A stretch of DNA of 16,561 nt from the NCBI GenBank assembly GCA_000435595.1, contig FR895439.1:1-16561 (forward strand), written 5' to 3'. Source of the DNA: Firmicutes bacterium CAG:882. Its GTDB lineage: Bacteria; Bacillota; Clostridia; Lachnospirales; Lachnospiraceae. The position numbers and the translations under genes are program-made. Below the pieces are notes generated by a model, which saw only the letters and a program-made list of their open reading frames with translations, was not told the origin of the DNA and ran no database searches. Of the stretch, positions 1-5,702 are shown in pieces. The first letter of the stretch is position 1. Every line of letters starts with the position of its first letter.

Positions 1-290
1 ACGATTAAGTTCATAGAGCATGTTTTGACATCTGAATCTTAAAAAGAAAATAAATTATATTGCTTAAAATGATACATTGTGTTAGCATATTCTAAATGGT
101 TAAGGTTGTTATTTAAGAGCAGTATCAGAAGCTTTTTTAGTGCCACATTCAAAACCAACCCGTGTACTAAGACAGATGGAGAAGAAAAATTACGATGCCG
201 AGCTTTTATCCTGCGGCATGAACATCAGCGTTCTGTCATGGTGATTTTTATTTTTGACCGTTTTTAGGCTTCATTAATCCGAAACACCGT
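1..290. other. Region without a recognisable intact gene
   Basis: This is AT-rich and I find no intact gene. One + strand frame is open from 104 to the stop at 242-244 and its second half reads like real protein (it contains ATG 176 followed by EKKNYDAELLSCGMNI), but it has no ribosome binding site and resembles no family I can name. It could be the decayed front part of the gene whose tail lies at 359-469. That link is speculation: the frames are separated by the repeat and by stop codons. Confidence 0.25.
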
Positions 291-358
291 ATTGAACGCA
301 GAATAAGCAATCCCCCGCTTCAAGTGTGTAGAGTACTAAGCGGGGGTAAGGGGGATGC
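291..358 (+). repeat. Dispersed structured repeat, copy 1
   Basis: Positions 291-344 match 10153-10206 at 52 of 54 bases, with differences at 297 and 334. Both copies then run through a G-rich stretch that differs by a one-base indel and a few substitutions and ends in GGGGGATGC. Copy 1 contains a perfect 9-bp inverted repeat, CCCCCGCTT (312-320) with AAGCGGGGG (338-346), around a 17-nt loop. The GGGGGAT near 351 could instead pair with ATCCCCC (310-316), so two exclusive foldings are possible. Copy 1 appears truncated: the right-hand inverted repeat that closes copy 2 (CTGCATTCA) has no counterpart here, and coding-like sequence starts at about 359. No ORF or tRNA is associated. Confidence 0.85.
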
Positions 359-469
359 CGTTTTGGTGGCGCAAAGGGCGCGGAAGATTTTGAGACGTTC
401 TATGGCGAGGTGGACAAGGTGTTGCACAGAGCCAAGAAAATCAAGGACATAATTACGGTATATGAATGA
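359..469 (+). pseudogene. C-terminal remnant of a GGDEF-domain (diguanylate cyclase-like) gene
   Basis: The frame entering from 359 runs to the TGA at 467-469 and encodes 36 residues including EDFETFYGEVDKVLHRAKK and ending ITVYE. This matches the usual end of GGDEF domains: a helix of the type 'D-x-L-Y-x-x-A-D-x-A-L-Y-x-A-K' followed by a final strand ending near VVVYE. The rest of the domain, including the GGDEF signature, is absent: the same frame has a TAA at 347-349 inside the repeat. There is no start codon or ribosome binding site, so I read it as the tail of a gene whose front was deleted, perhaps by an event at the repeat boundary. The family call rests on a short segment and could be wrong. 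The stop lies 17 bp before the dipeptidase start. Confidence 0.45.
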
Positions 470-486
470 TATGGAGGCATCACGAT

Positions 487-1491
487 ATGAAGGTTTTTGA
501 CATGCACTGCGATACTCTGTCGGCACTTATGTATGACAGAAAAAATAATATACAGTCCGGACTCAGGCAGAATAATCATCATCTTGATCTGATGAAAATG
601 AAAAAGGGTGATTACATGCTGCAATGCTTTGCGGTATATATAAATAAGGCATACTCGGGCAACGTACTTTTGGATGGATTGAAGCTCGTGGATATTTTTT
701 ATGAGGAGCTTGAGAAAAATAAGGACATAATATCACAGGTCACAAGCTATTCCGATATAGAAGATAATATGCGGTGCGGAAAAATGTCAGCCATGCTCAC
801 CGGCGAGGAAGGCGATATATGTGCCGGAAGCCTTGCGATGCTGAGGAATTACTACAGGCTGGGGCTTAGAATGATGACGCTCACATGGAACCATGAGAAT
901 GAGCTTGCGTACCCGAATCATGTCGTGTACAACGAGGACGGCACATTCTACTATGATGCCGATGCCTCAAAGGGGCTCAAGGAGAAAGGCTTTGAGTTCA
1001 TAGCGGAGATGGAGAGGCTGGGAATGGTAATTGATGTGTCGCATCTGTCGGATGCGGGATTTTGGGATATATACAACAACACGACAAAGCCGTTCGTGGC
1101 AAGCCATTCCAATGCGAGGGCGATGAACCCGCATGTGAGAAACCTAACCGACGACATGATAAGAGCGTTCGGAGAGAGGGGCTGTATAACGGGACTTAAT
1201 TACTGTGGAGCTTTCTTAAACGACAGGGGTGATGTGGGCAATGACGCCGAAAGCAGAATCGAAGATATGGTGCGCCATGTAAAGTACATCACGAACCTCG
1301 GAGGCATTGATGTCATGGCACTCGGCTCTGATTTTGACGGAATCGGGGGCAGGCTTGATCTTGCTGATGCGTCGTATCTTCCGGGACTTCATGATGCGCT
1401 AAAGAATGGAGGGCTTTCGGAGAGCGACATAGAAAAAATATTTTATAAGAATGCACTCAGGGTTTTCAAGGAGTGCCTAAAATTGTGCTAA
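487..1491 (+). CDS. Membrane-dipeptidase family (peptidase M19) zinc dipeptidase
   Basis: This is a 334-residue enzyme of the M19/renal dipeptidase family, which hydrolyses dipeptides with a binuclear zinc centre in a TIM-barrel fold. The expected ligands can be seen: H7 and D9 in the N-terminal DMHCDTL, the bridging Glu (E108) in TGEEGD, H186 in DVSHLSD, and H207 in ASHSN. These are followed by the substrate-binding RNLTDD stretch (R218) and the late GSDFDG motif. I chose ATG 487 because GGAGG at 473-477 lies nine bases upstream and the protein then begins directly with the zinc-binding strand; the in-frame ATG 466 has no such site. There is no signal peptide, so it is probably cytoplasmic and serves peptide turnover, possibly with D-amino-acid-containing dipeptides as substrates. 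It appears to be a single-gene unit; I found no convincing terminator after it. Confidence 0.93.
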   Translation: MKVFDMHCDTLSALMYDRKNNIQSGLRQNNHHLDLMKMKKGDYMLQCFAVYINKAYSGNVLLDGLKLVDIFYEELEKNKDIISQVTSYSDIEDNMRCGKMSAMLTGEEGDICAGSLAMLRNYYRLGLRMMTLTWNHENELAYPNHVVYNEDGTFYYDADASKGLKEKGFEFIAEMERLGMVIDVSHLSDAGFWDIYNNTTKPFVASHSNARAMNPHVRNLTDDMIRAFGERGCITGLNYCGAFLNDRGDVGNDAESRIEDMVRHVKYITNLGGIDVMALGSDFDGIGGRLDLADASYLPGLHDALKNGGLSESDIEKIFYKNALRVFKECLKLC

Positions 1492-1653
1492 TCTTTTAAC
1501 AATGATACATATTTTCTTTCATGAAACCATTATTTTGCACAAAGAAAATTGCATTTCATATACAGATTGTACAAAAATATGGTTGTTCTTTACAATAAAA
1601 CTACCAAAAAACGGTTCTTTTTCTATTTGCATGTATTGACATTGTGTGTAATA

Positions 1654-1746
1654 ATGGCACTCGTAGGAAAAAGAAAACACAGTGGTCATCCTGATGAGAT
1701 GACAGGCAGTTTTTTGAAGAAGCTGTCACGAAAGGAAAGGGATTAA
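1654..1746 (+). other. Possible 30-codon upstream ORF (weak)
   Basis: ATG 1654 opens 30 codons ending one base before the next gene's ATG (1748). Its last residues, GSFLKKLSRKERD, resemble the start of the next protein (LRGFIKCVTRKERIAYL), so it may be a duplicated gene start or an upstream peptide. It has no visible ribosome binding site, and a weak promoter-like pair (TTGCAT 1627-1632, AATAAT 1650-1655, 17-bp spacer) would start transcription downstream of its ATG. The rest of the 1492-1747 gap is AT-rich with nothing recognised. Confidence 0.2.
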
Positions 1747-1747
1747 T

Positions 1748-2071
1748 ATGTTAAGAGGTTTTATTAAGTGCGTTACCCGTAAAGAAAGAATTGCTTATCT
1801 TATGGACAACAGATTCGGTAACTGGACTGATTCAGAGATTGATGCTGTTATGAAGATTGTAGGTGTCAAGGACGATTACAGCAATGCCACAAAGGAAGAG
1901 AGACTTAAGGCAGCAGCAGCTACTCTTAAGCTTGCTGACAACGATAAGGCTGAGTTCGGACGCATCACGGATAATGGAGCGGCAATCGACGATATGGATG
2001 CAATGAAGAGCAGTGTTGAGTACACAAAGCTTGTTTCAAATCTTTATGCAAAGAGCAGCCAGTTGGTATAA
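1748..2071 (+). CDS. Hypothetical 107-residue protein
   Basis: I do not recognise this family. The start is supported by a purine-rich AAGGAAAGGG about seven bases before ATG 1748. The product is 107 residues, soluble, highly charged and probably mostly helical, with no signal peptide, membrane segment or cysteine cluster (one Cys at position 8). A basic N-terminus (RKERIAYLMDNRF) is followed by WTDSEIDAVMKIVGV, which reads like a small helix-turn-helix or helical-hairpin unit, then an Ala/Lys-rich helix and a serine-rich tail. Codon use resembles highly expressed neighbours such as rhaM. A strong terminator 27 bases after the stop makes it a monocistronic unit. It lies beside a spore-protein gene, but that gene is beyond the terminator, so shared function cannot be assumed. 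Confidence 0.75.
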   Translation: MLRGFIKCVTRKERIAYLMDNRFGNWTDSEIDAVMKIVGVKDDYSNATKEERLKAAAATLKLADNDKAEFGRITDNGAAIDDMDAMKSSVEYTKLVSNLYAKSSQLV

Positions 2072-2097
2072 TTTATAGAATACAGGTAAAAATAAGA

Positions 2098-2142
2098 GTG
2101 ACGGATACCATTGAAAGAGATGGTATCTGTTACTTTTTTTTT
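2098..2142 (+). terminator. Rho-independent terminator of the 107-residue protein gene
   Basis: A 14-bp stem (2098-2111 with 2120-2133, including two G-U pairs) around an eight-base loop is followed by nine T residues (2134-2142). It ends the 1748-2071 transcript and isolates it from the spore gene that follows. Confidence 0.9.
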
Positions 2143-2188
2143 ACCCTAATTGCCGGTTGGCGTTTTAGGTGAGGTTAGGAGGCAGGCT

Positions 2189-3601
2189 TTGAAGAAAATA
2201 TCTGATTCGCTGCAAGAGAATGTGCATGAACTTAAAAATATACTTCATGCGGATAAAAATTTTGACCTGATATACAGAGAGCAGAAACTGGGGGATAAGG
2301 ATGCGGGATTCTTTTTTATTGATGGTTTTATAAAAGATACAATAATGGAAAGACTTTTAAAATCCTTCTCAGACTTGAAGGACACGGACATCCCGGCGAA
2401 TGCGGGAGAGTTCTCCGACAAATATATTCCTTATGTGGAAGTTGATTTGTTGGATGATGTTGAGGACATCGTGACGGCGGTGCTGTCCGGAGTTGCGTGT
2501 TATTTTGTCGACGGGTACAGCGAGTGTATGGCGATTGACTGCAGGACATATCCGATGAGAAGCGTGGATGAGCCCTGGAAGGACAGGGTGCTCAGAGGTT
2601 CAAGGGACGGATTCGTCGAGACAATAGTATCAAATGTGGCACTTATAAGACGCCGCATAAGGGATCCGAGGCTGTGCGTGGAGATTCTTCATGCGGGAAT
2701 CAAATCGAGGACGGATATTTCCGTGGCATACCTTGAGGGTGTGGCTGATATGAAGCTTCTGAGAAAAATAAAGGATAAGATTGAACAGCTTGATGTTGAG
2801 GCACTTACGATGAACATAGAAAGTCTTGCCGAGGCTGTGCTTGACGGCCCTTATATCAATCCGTTTCCGAAGTTTAAATATACCGAAAGACCGGATACGG
2901 CGGCGGCATCCATACTTGACGGAAATATTGTGCTCATTGTGGATAATTCACCTGCGGTTATAGTCGTGCCGGCAAGTATATTCGACGTTATGGAGGAGGC
3001 GGACGATTTTTATTTTCCGCCGATTGTAGGAAATTACATCAGGTTTTCGCGATTTATCATGTCGGTTTTGACGCTCATTCTGACACCGATGTGGATGGCA
3101 CTCATCGAGTACCCTGAAAAACTTCCGGACTGGCTGGCATTTATCAATCTTGCGGATGAGGCCAATATTCATGTGTTCTGGCAGCTTATTATACTGGAGT
3201 TTGCGATAGATGGTCTCAGGCTTGCCGCGGTCAATACACCGACAATGCTTTCAACACCGCTTTCGGTTGTTGCGGGTATTGTTGTCGGAGAGTATGCGGT
3301 GAGCTCAGGATGGTTTTCGCCGGAGACAATGCTTTATATGGCATTTGTCGCCATAGGAACGTATGCTCAGGCGAACTTTGAACTTGGCTATGCGATAAAG
3401 TTCTTCAGGCTTATTACGCTGGTGCTGACATATCTTTTTTATTGGTGGGGATTTTTTGCCGGGGTGATAATAACACTGCTTGCTATTGCGTTCAACAACA
3501 CGATATCGGGTGAAAGCTATATCTATCCGATAGTTCCTTTTGACGGAAAGAAGCTTATAAGAAAACTGTTCAGGGTGAGACTACCGAGAAATAATGCATG
3601 A
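2189..3601 (+). CDS. spoVAF: GerA-family spore membrane protein, SpoVAF-like
   Basis: This 470-residue protein belongs to the GerA family (A-subunit type), which sits in the inner spore membrane and acts in germination. The N-terminal soluble half carries FFFIDGFIKDTIMERLL (about residues 41-57), DGYSECMAIDCRTYPMRSV and the conserved GSRDGF...RRRIRDPRL block (about 137-161). Then come TERPD and VDNSPAVIVVP (about 232-261). The C-terminal half has about five hydrophobic segments (roughly 287-307, 327-347, 357-375, 380-399, 407-437). The FIDGFIKD opening and the SGWFSPETMLYMAF region look more like SpoVAF than GerAA. The chosen start is TTG 2189, because AGGAGG (2177-2182) is six bases upstream; the upstream in-frame TTG 2150 has no such site. 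There are no B and C subunit genes alongside, and the gene stands alone between terminators, as expected for SpoVAF-type proteins outside a spoVA operon. Confidence 0.82.
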   Translation: MKKISDSLQENVHELKNILHADKNFDLIYREQKLGDKDAGFFFIDGFIKDTIMERLLKSFSDLKDTDIPANAGEFSDKYIPYVEVDLLDDVEDIVTAVLSGVACYFVDGYSECMAIDCRTYPMRSVDEPWKDRVLRGSRDGFVETIVSNVALIRRRIRDPRLCVEILHAGIKSRTDISVAYLEGVADMKLLRKIKDKIEQLDVEALTMNIESLAEAVLDGPYINPFPKFKYTERPDTAAASILDGNIVLIVDNSPAVIVVPASIFDVMEEADDFYFPPIVGNYIRFSRFIMSVLTLILTPMWMALIEYPEKLPDWLAFINLADEANIHVFWQLIILEFAIDGLRLAAVNTPTMLSTPLSVVAGIVVGEYAVSSGWFSPETMLYMAFVAIGTYAQANFELGYAIKFFRLITLVLTYLFYWWGFFAGVIITLLAIAFNNTISGESYIYPIVPFDGKKLIRKLFRVRLPRNNA

Positions 3602-3638
3602 ATCGTGTGCGATGATGATATCCCGGAATAAAAGGAGG

Positions 3639-3669
3639 GCCCGGTACTTCGGGGAAAGTACCGGGCTTT
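3639..3669 (+). terminator. Terminator downstream of spoVAF
   Basis: A perfect 11-bp GC-rich stem (GCCCGGTACTT 3639-3649 with 3656-3666) and six-base loop are followed by only three T residues. The stem is strong but the T-tract short, so termination may be partial. Confidence 0.75.
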
Positions 3670-3790
3670 ATGAAAAAGAAAAAGAATTCTGTTAGGCTTA
3701 TTTATATACTGTATTTATGAGGTTTCTTACCTCTTCCTTAACTTTGATTATAGTATAAAAGTATCATGTGACCGTGGTGTGAAACAAAAA

Positions 3791-3888
3791 TGAACAATTT
3801 GTGAACAATTATCAAATATGTTGTTAAAAAGGTCATTTTTAGAAGCAATTTACACAAAAAAACATTGATAATGGACAAAGAACAATTT
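3791..3888 (+). promoter_or_regulatory. Three phased GAACAATT boxes (candidate operator)
   Basis: TGAACAATT occurs at 3791-3799 and again at 3802-3810, exactly 11 bp apart. A third GAACAATTT lies at 3880-3888, inside the -35/-10 spacer of the rhaM promoter and 77 and 88 bp from the first two, multiples of 11. Same-face direct repeats with one box inside the promoter are typical of a repressor or an AraC-type regulator that binds DNA at a distance. The region is AT-rich, so chance recurrence is possible, and no regulator gene is present in the window. The rest of the 3602-3955 gap holds the spoVAF terminator, a short GAGGT/ACCTC hairpin near 3719 and no gene. Confidence 0.5.
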
Positions 3889-3900
3889 AATATATATAAT
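3872..3900 (+). promoter_or_regulatory. Sigma-A-type promoter of the rhaM-GH13-fkp operon
   Basis: TGGACA (3872-3877, five of six consensus bases) and TATAAT (3895-3900, perfect) are separated by 17 bp. Transcription is predicted to begin around 3906-3908, which places the hairpin at 3904-3928 at the very 5' end of the mRNA. Confidence 0.7.
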
Positions 3901-3903
3901 ATA

Positions 3904-3928
3904 TAAGGAATTGGAAATCTGTTCCTTA
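3904..3928 (+). other. Hairpin at the predicted 5' end of the rhaM mRNA
   Basis: TAAGGAA (3904-3910) and TTCCTTA (3922-3928) form a perfect 7-bp stem with an 11-base loop. It lies at the predicted start of transcription and 28 bases before the rhaM ATG. A hairpin here could protect the message from 5'-end decay; that role is inferred. Confidence 0.45.
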
Positions 3929-3955
3929 AAGAAAAACAGAAAGAGGTTGTATATT

Positions 3956-4282
3956 ATGGAACACAGCAAGAAATATGCATGGACATGGAAGGTTAAGCCG
4001 GAGTGTCTCGACGAGTATGTTAAGATGCACAATAATCCTTGGCCGGAGATTATGGAGGAGCACACTAAGGCAGGTTACCGCAATTACTCAATTTTCCAGA
4101 ACGGAAATCAGTTCTTCTACTGCTTTGAGTGCGATGATATTAAGTATGCCAACGAGTACATAGCTAAGAGTGAAGCCTGCAATCGTTGGAACGCAATCAC
4201 ATCTAAGATGGTTGAGGGTTCATTTGATTTCAATGAGGCAGAGCCTATTAAGTTCATGCCGGAAGTATTTTACCTTAAGTAA
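3956..4282 (+). CDS. rhaM: L-rhamnose mutarotase family protein (RhaM/COG3254)
   Basis: This 108-residue protein matches the RhaM family (about 104 residues in E. coli), which interconverts the alpha and beta anomers of 6-deoxyhexoses. Seen in the sequence: YAWTWKVKPE at the start, the catalytic-His segment MHNNPWPE (H25, matching H22 of E. coli RhaM), AGYRNYSIF, and the closing PEVFYLK. ATG 3956 is supported by AGAGG (3942-3946) nine bases upstream; the in-frame start at 3911 would overlap the leader hairpin and lacks a site. It is the first gene of a probable operon with a GH13 enzyme and a fucokinase. No other rhamnose-catabolic gene is nearby, and some relatives of this family are thought to act on L-fucose, so L-fucose is a reasonable alternative substrate here. 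Confidence 0.88.
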   Translation: MEHSKKYAWTWKVKPECLDEYVKMHNNPWPEIMEEHTKAGYRNYSIFQNGNQFFYCFECDDIKYANEYIAKSEACNRWNAITSKMVEGSFDFNEAEPIKFMPEVFYLK

Positions 4283-4298
4283 TATTGGGGCAGACCTA

Positions 4299-4338
4299 CG
4301 AGGCTGTTTAATCCTTGCGGATGGACAGTCTCGCTTTT
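4299..4338 (+). terminator. Intercistronic hairpin between rhaM and the GH13 gene (attenuator-like)
   Basis: CGAGGCTGT (4299-4307) pairs with ACAGTCTCG (4325-4333; one G-U pair). An inner ATCC/GGAT stem lies at 4311-4322, and CTTTT follows. The T-tract is weak, so it probably gives partial termination or RNA processing, which would make rhaM transcript more abundant than that of the two downstream genes. It ends eight bases before the GGAGG of the GH13 gene. Confidence 0.45.
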
Positions 4339-4358
4339 ATATTGTGGAGGACAGATGT

Positions 4359-5681
4359 ATGTGGGCTTATGAAAGTACCTTTTATCAGATATATCCGCTG
4401 GGCTTTTGCGGAGCACCGTTTGAGAATGACGGGAAACTTGAACATAGAATTTTGAAGGTTGCAGACTGGATACCTCATATTAAGAAGTTAGGCACGGATG
4501 CGGTGTATTTTTCACCGGTTTTTGAATCGGATACACATGGATACAATACAAGAGATTTTAAGAAGATAGATGTAAGACTCGGAACTAACGAGGATTTTAA
4601 GGATATATGTGATAAGCTTCATGATAATGGAATCAAGGTTGTGCTCGACGGAGTGTTTAACCATGTTGGGCGAGGCTTTTATCAGTTTCAGGATGTTATA
4701 AAGAACAGAGAAAATTCACCGTATCTTTCATGGTTTAATATAAATCTCGGCGGCAATTCAGGTTACAATGACGGATTGTGGTACGAGGGCTGGGAGGGAA
4801 ATTACGACCTTGTGAAGCTTAACTTGCGGAGTGAGGATGTAATAGGACTTATATTCGACGCGGTGAGATACTGGGTTGAGTATTTCGGCATCGACGGAAT
4901 AAGGCTGGATGTGGCATACTGCCTTGATATGGACTTCTTAAGGAGACTCAGAAGGTTTACCGATGAGCTTGGAAGAGAGTTTGGAAGGGAGATATTTCTT
5001 GTCGGAGAGATGCTTCACGGCGATTACAATCGTCTCGTCAATGATGAGATGCTTCATTCAGCCACGAACTATGAGTGCTACAAGGGGCTTTACTCAAGCT
5101 TTAACAGCATGAATATGTTCGAGATTAACCATTCGCTCAACAGACAGTTCGGATATGAGAACTGGTGCATCTACAGAGGAAAGCATCTGCTTTCTTTCGT
5201 TGATAATCATGATGTGACGAGGGTGGCGAGTATTCTTACCAATAAGAAGCATCTGCCTCTTATATATGCACTTATGTTCGGAATGCCGGGAATACCGTGT
5301 GTGTATTACGGAAGCGAATGGGGCGTTGAGGGCAATAAGTCAGATGGAGACCCTGCACTCAGAAGAAGCTATGATAAGCCTGAGTGGAATGAACTTACGG
5401 AATATATAAGTCGGCTTGAGAGTGCAAAAAAGAACAGTGAGGCACTCAACTACGGAGGTTTTTATTCGGTTCTTCTCACCAATAAGCAGTGTATTTTCGA
5501 GAGAAAGAGTGAGCATGAGCGTGTTCTTGTGGCAATCAATGCGGACAGTGAGAGTTTTATGGCACATTTTGATGCACACTGCGGAAGGGCAGTCGACCTT
5601 ATAAGCGGTGAGGAGCATGATTTCGGTGGAGGAAGCTGCCTGCCGCCGTATTCGGCATACTATTGGAAGTGCGAAGCGTAA
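4359..5681 (+). CDS. GH13 alpha-glucan hydrolase (maltodextrinase/neopullulanase type, cytoplasmic)
   Basis: This 440-residue alpha-amylase superfamily enzyme has all four GH13 motifs: DGVFNH (D97-H102), GIDGIRLDVA with nucleophile D184, LVGEM with acid/base E217, and SFVDNHD with stabilising D285. The barrel starts almost at the N-terminus (STFYQIYPLGF), so the N-terminal CBM34-type domain common in neopullulanases and cyclomaltodextrinases (usually near 580 residues) is missing. A short beta-sandwich forms the C-terminus. With no signal peptide it should act inside the cell on imported maltodextrins or similar alpha-glucosides; the exact substrate cannot be read from motifs. ATG 4359 follows GGAGG (4346-4350) by eight bases; an upstream in-frame extension would overlap rhaM. 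It is followed 21 bases later by fkp. Confidence 0.9.
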   Translation: MWAYESTFYQIYPLGFCGAPFENDGKLEHRILKVADWIPHIKKLGTDAVYFSPVFESDTHGYNTRDFKKIDVRLGTNEDFKDICDKLHDNGIKVVLDGVFNHVGRGFYQFQDVIKNRENSPYLSWFNINLGGNSGYNDGLWYEGWEGNYDLVKLNLRSEDVIGLIFDAVRYWVEYFGIDGIRLDVAYCLDMDFLRRLRRFTDELGREFGREIFLVGEMLHGDYNRLVNDEMLHSATNYECYKGLYSSFNSMNMFEINHSLNRQFGYENWCIYRGKHLLSFVDNHDVTRVASILTNKKHLPLIYALMFGMPGIPCVYYGSEWGVEGNKSDGDPALRRSYDKPEWNELTEYISRLESAKKNSEALNYGGFYSVLLTNKQCIFERKSEHERVLVAINADSESFMAHFDAHCGRAVDLISGEEHDFGGGSCLPPYSAYYWKCEA

Positions 5682-5702
5682 TAATCAGGAATGAGGATTG
5701 AT

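Noticed and set aside
79..267. 62-codon frame near the left edge
   Set aside because: It begins with a GTG without a ribosome binding site and its protein is unlike any family; another frame here looks more coding-like but is also not intact.
3798..3816. Rex-like or CcpA (cre) operator near TTGTGAACAATTATCAA
   Set aside because: The half-sites are imperfect and the spacer is one base short for a Rex site, and it does not match the cre consensus; the direct repeat describes the sequence better.
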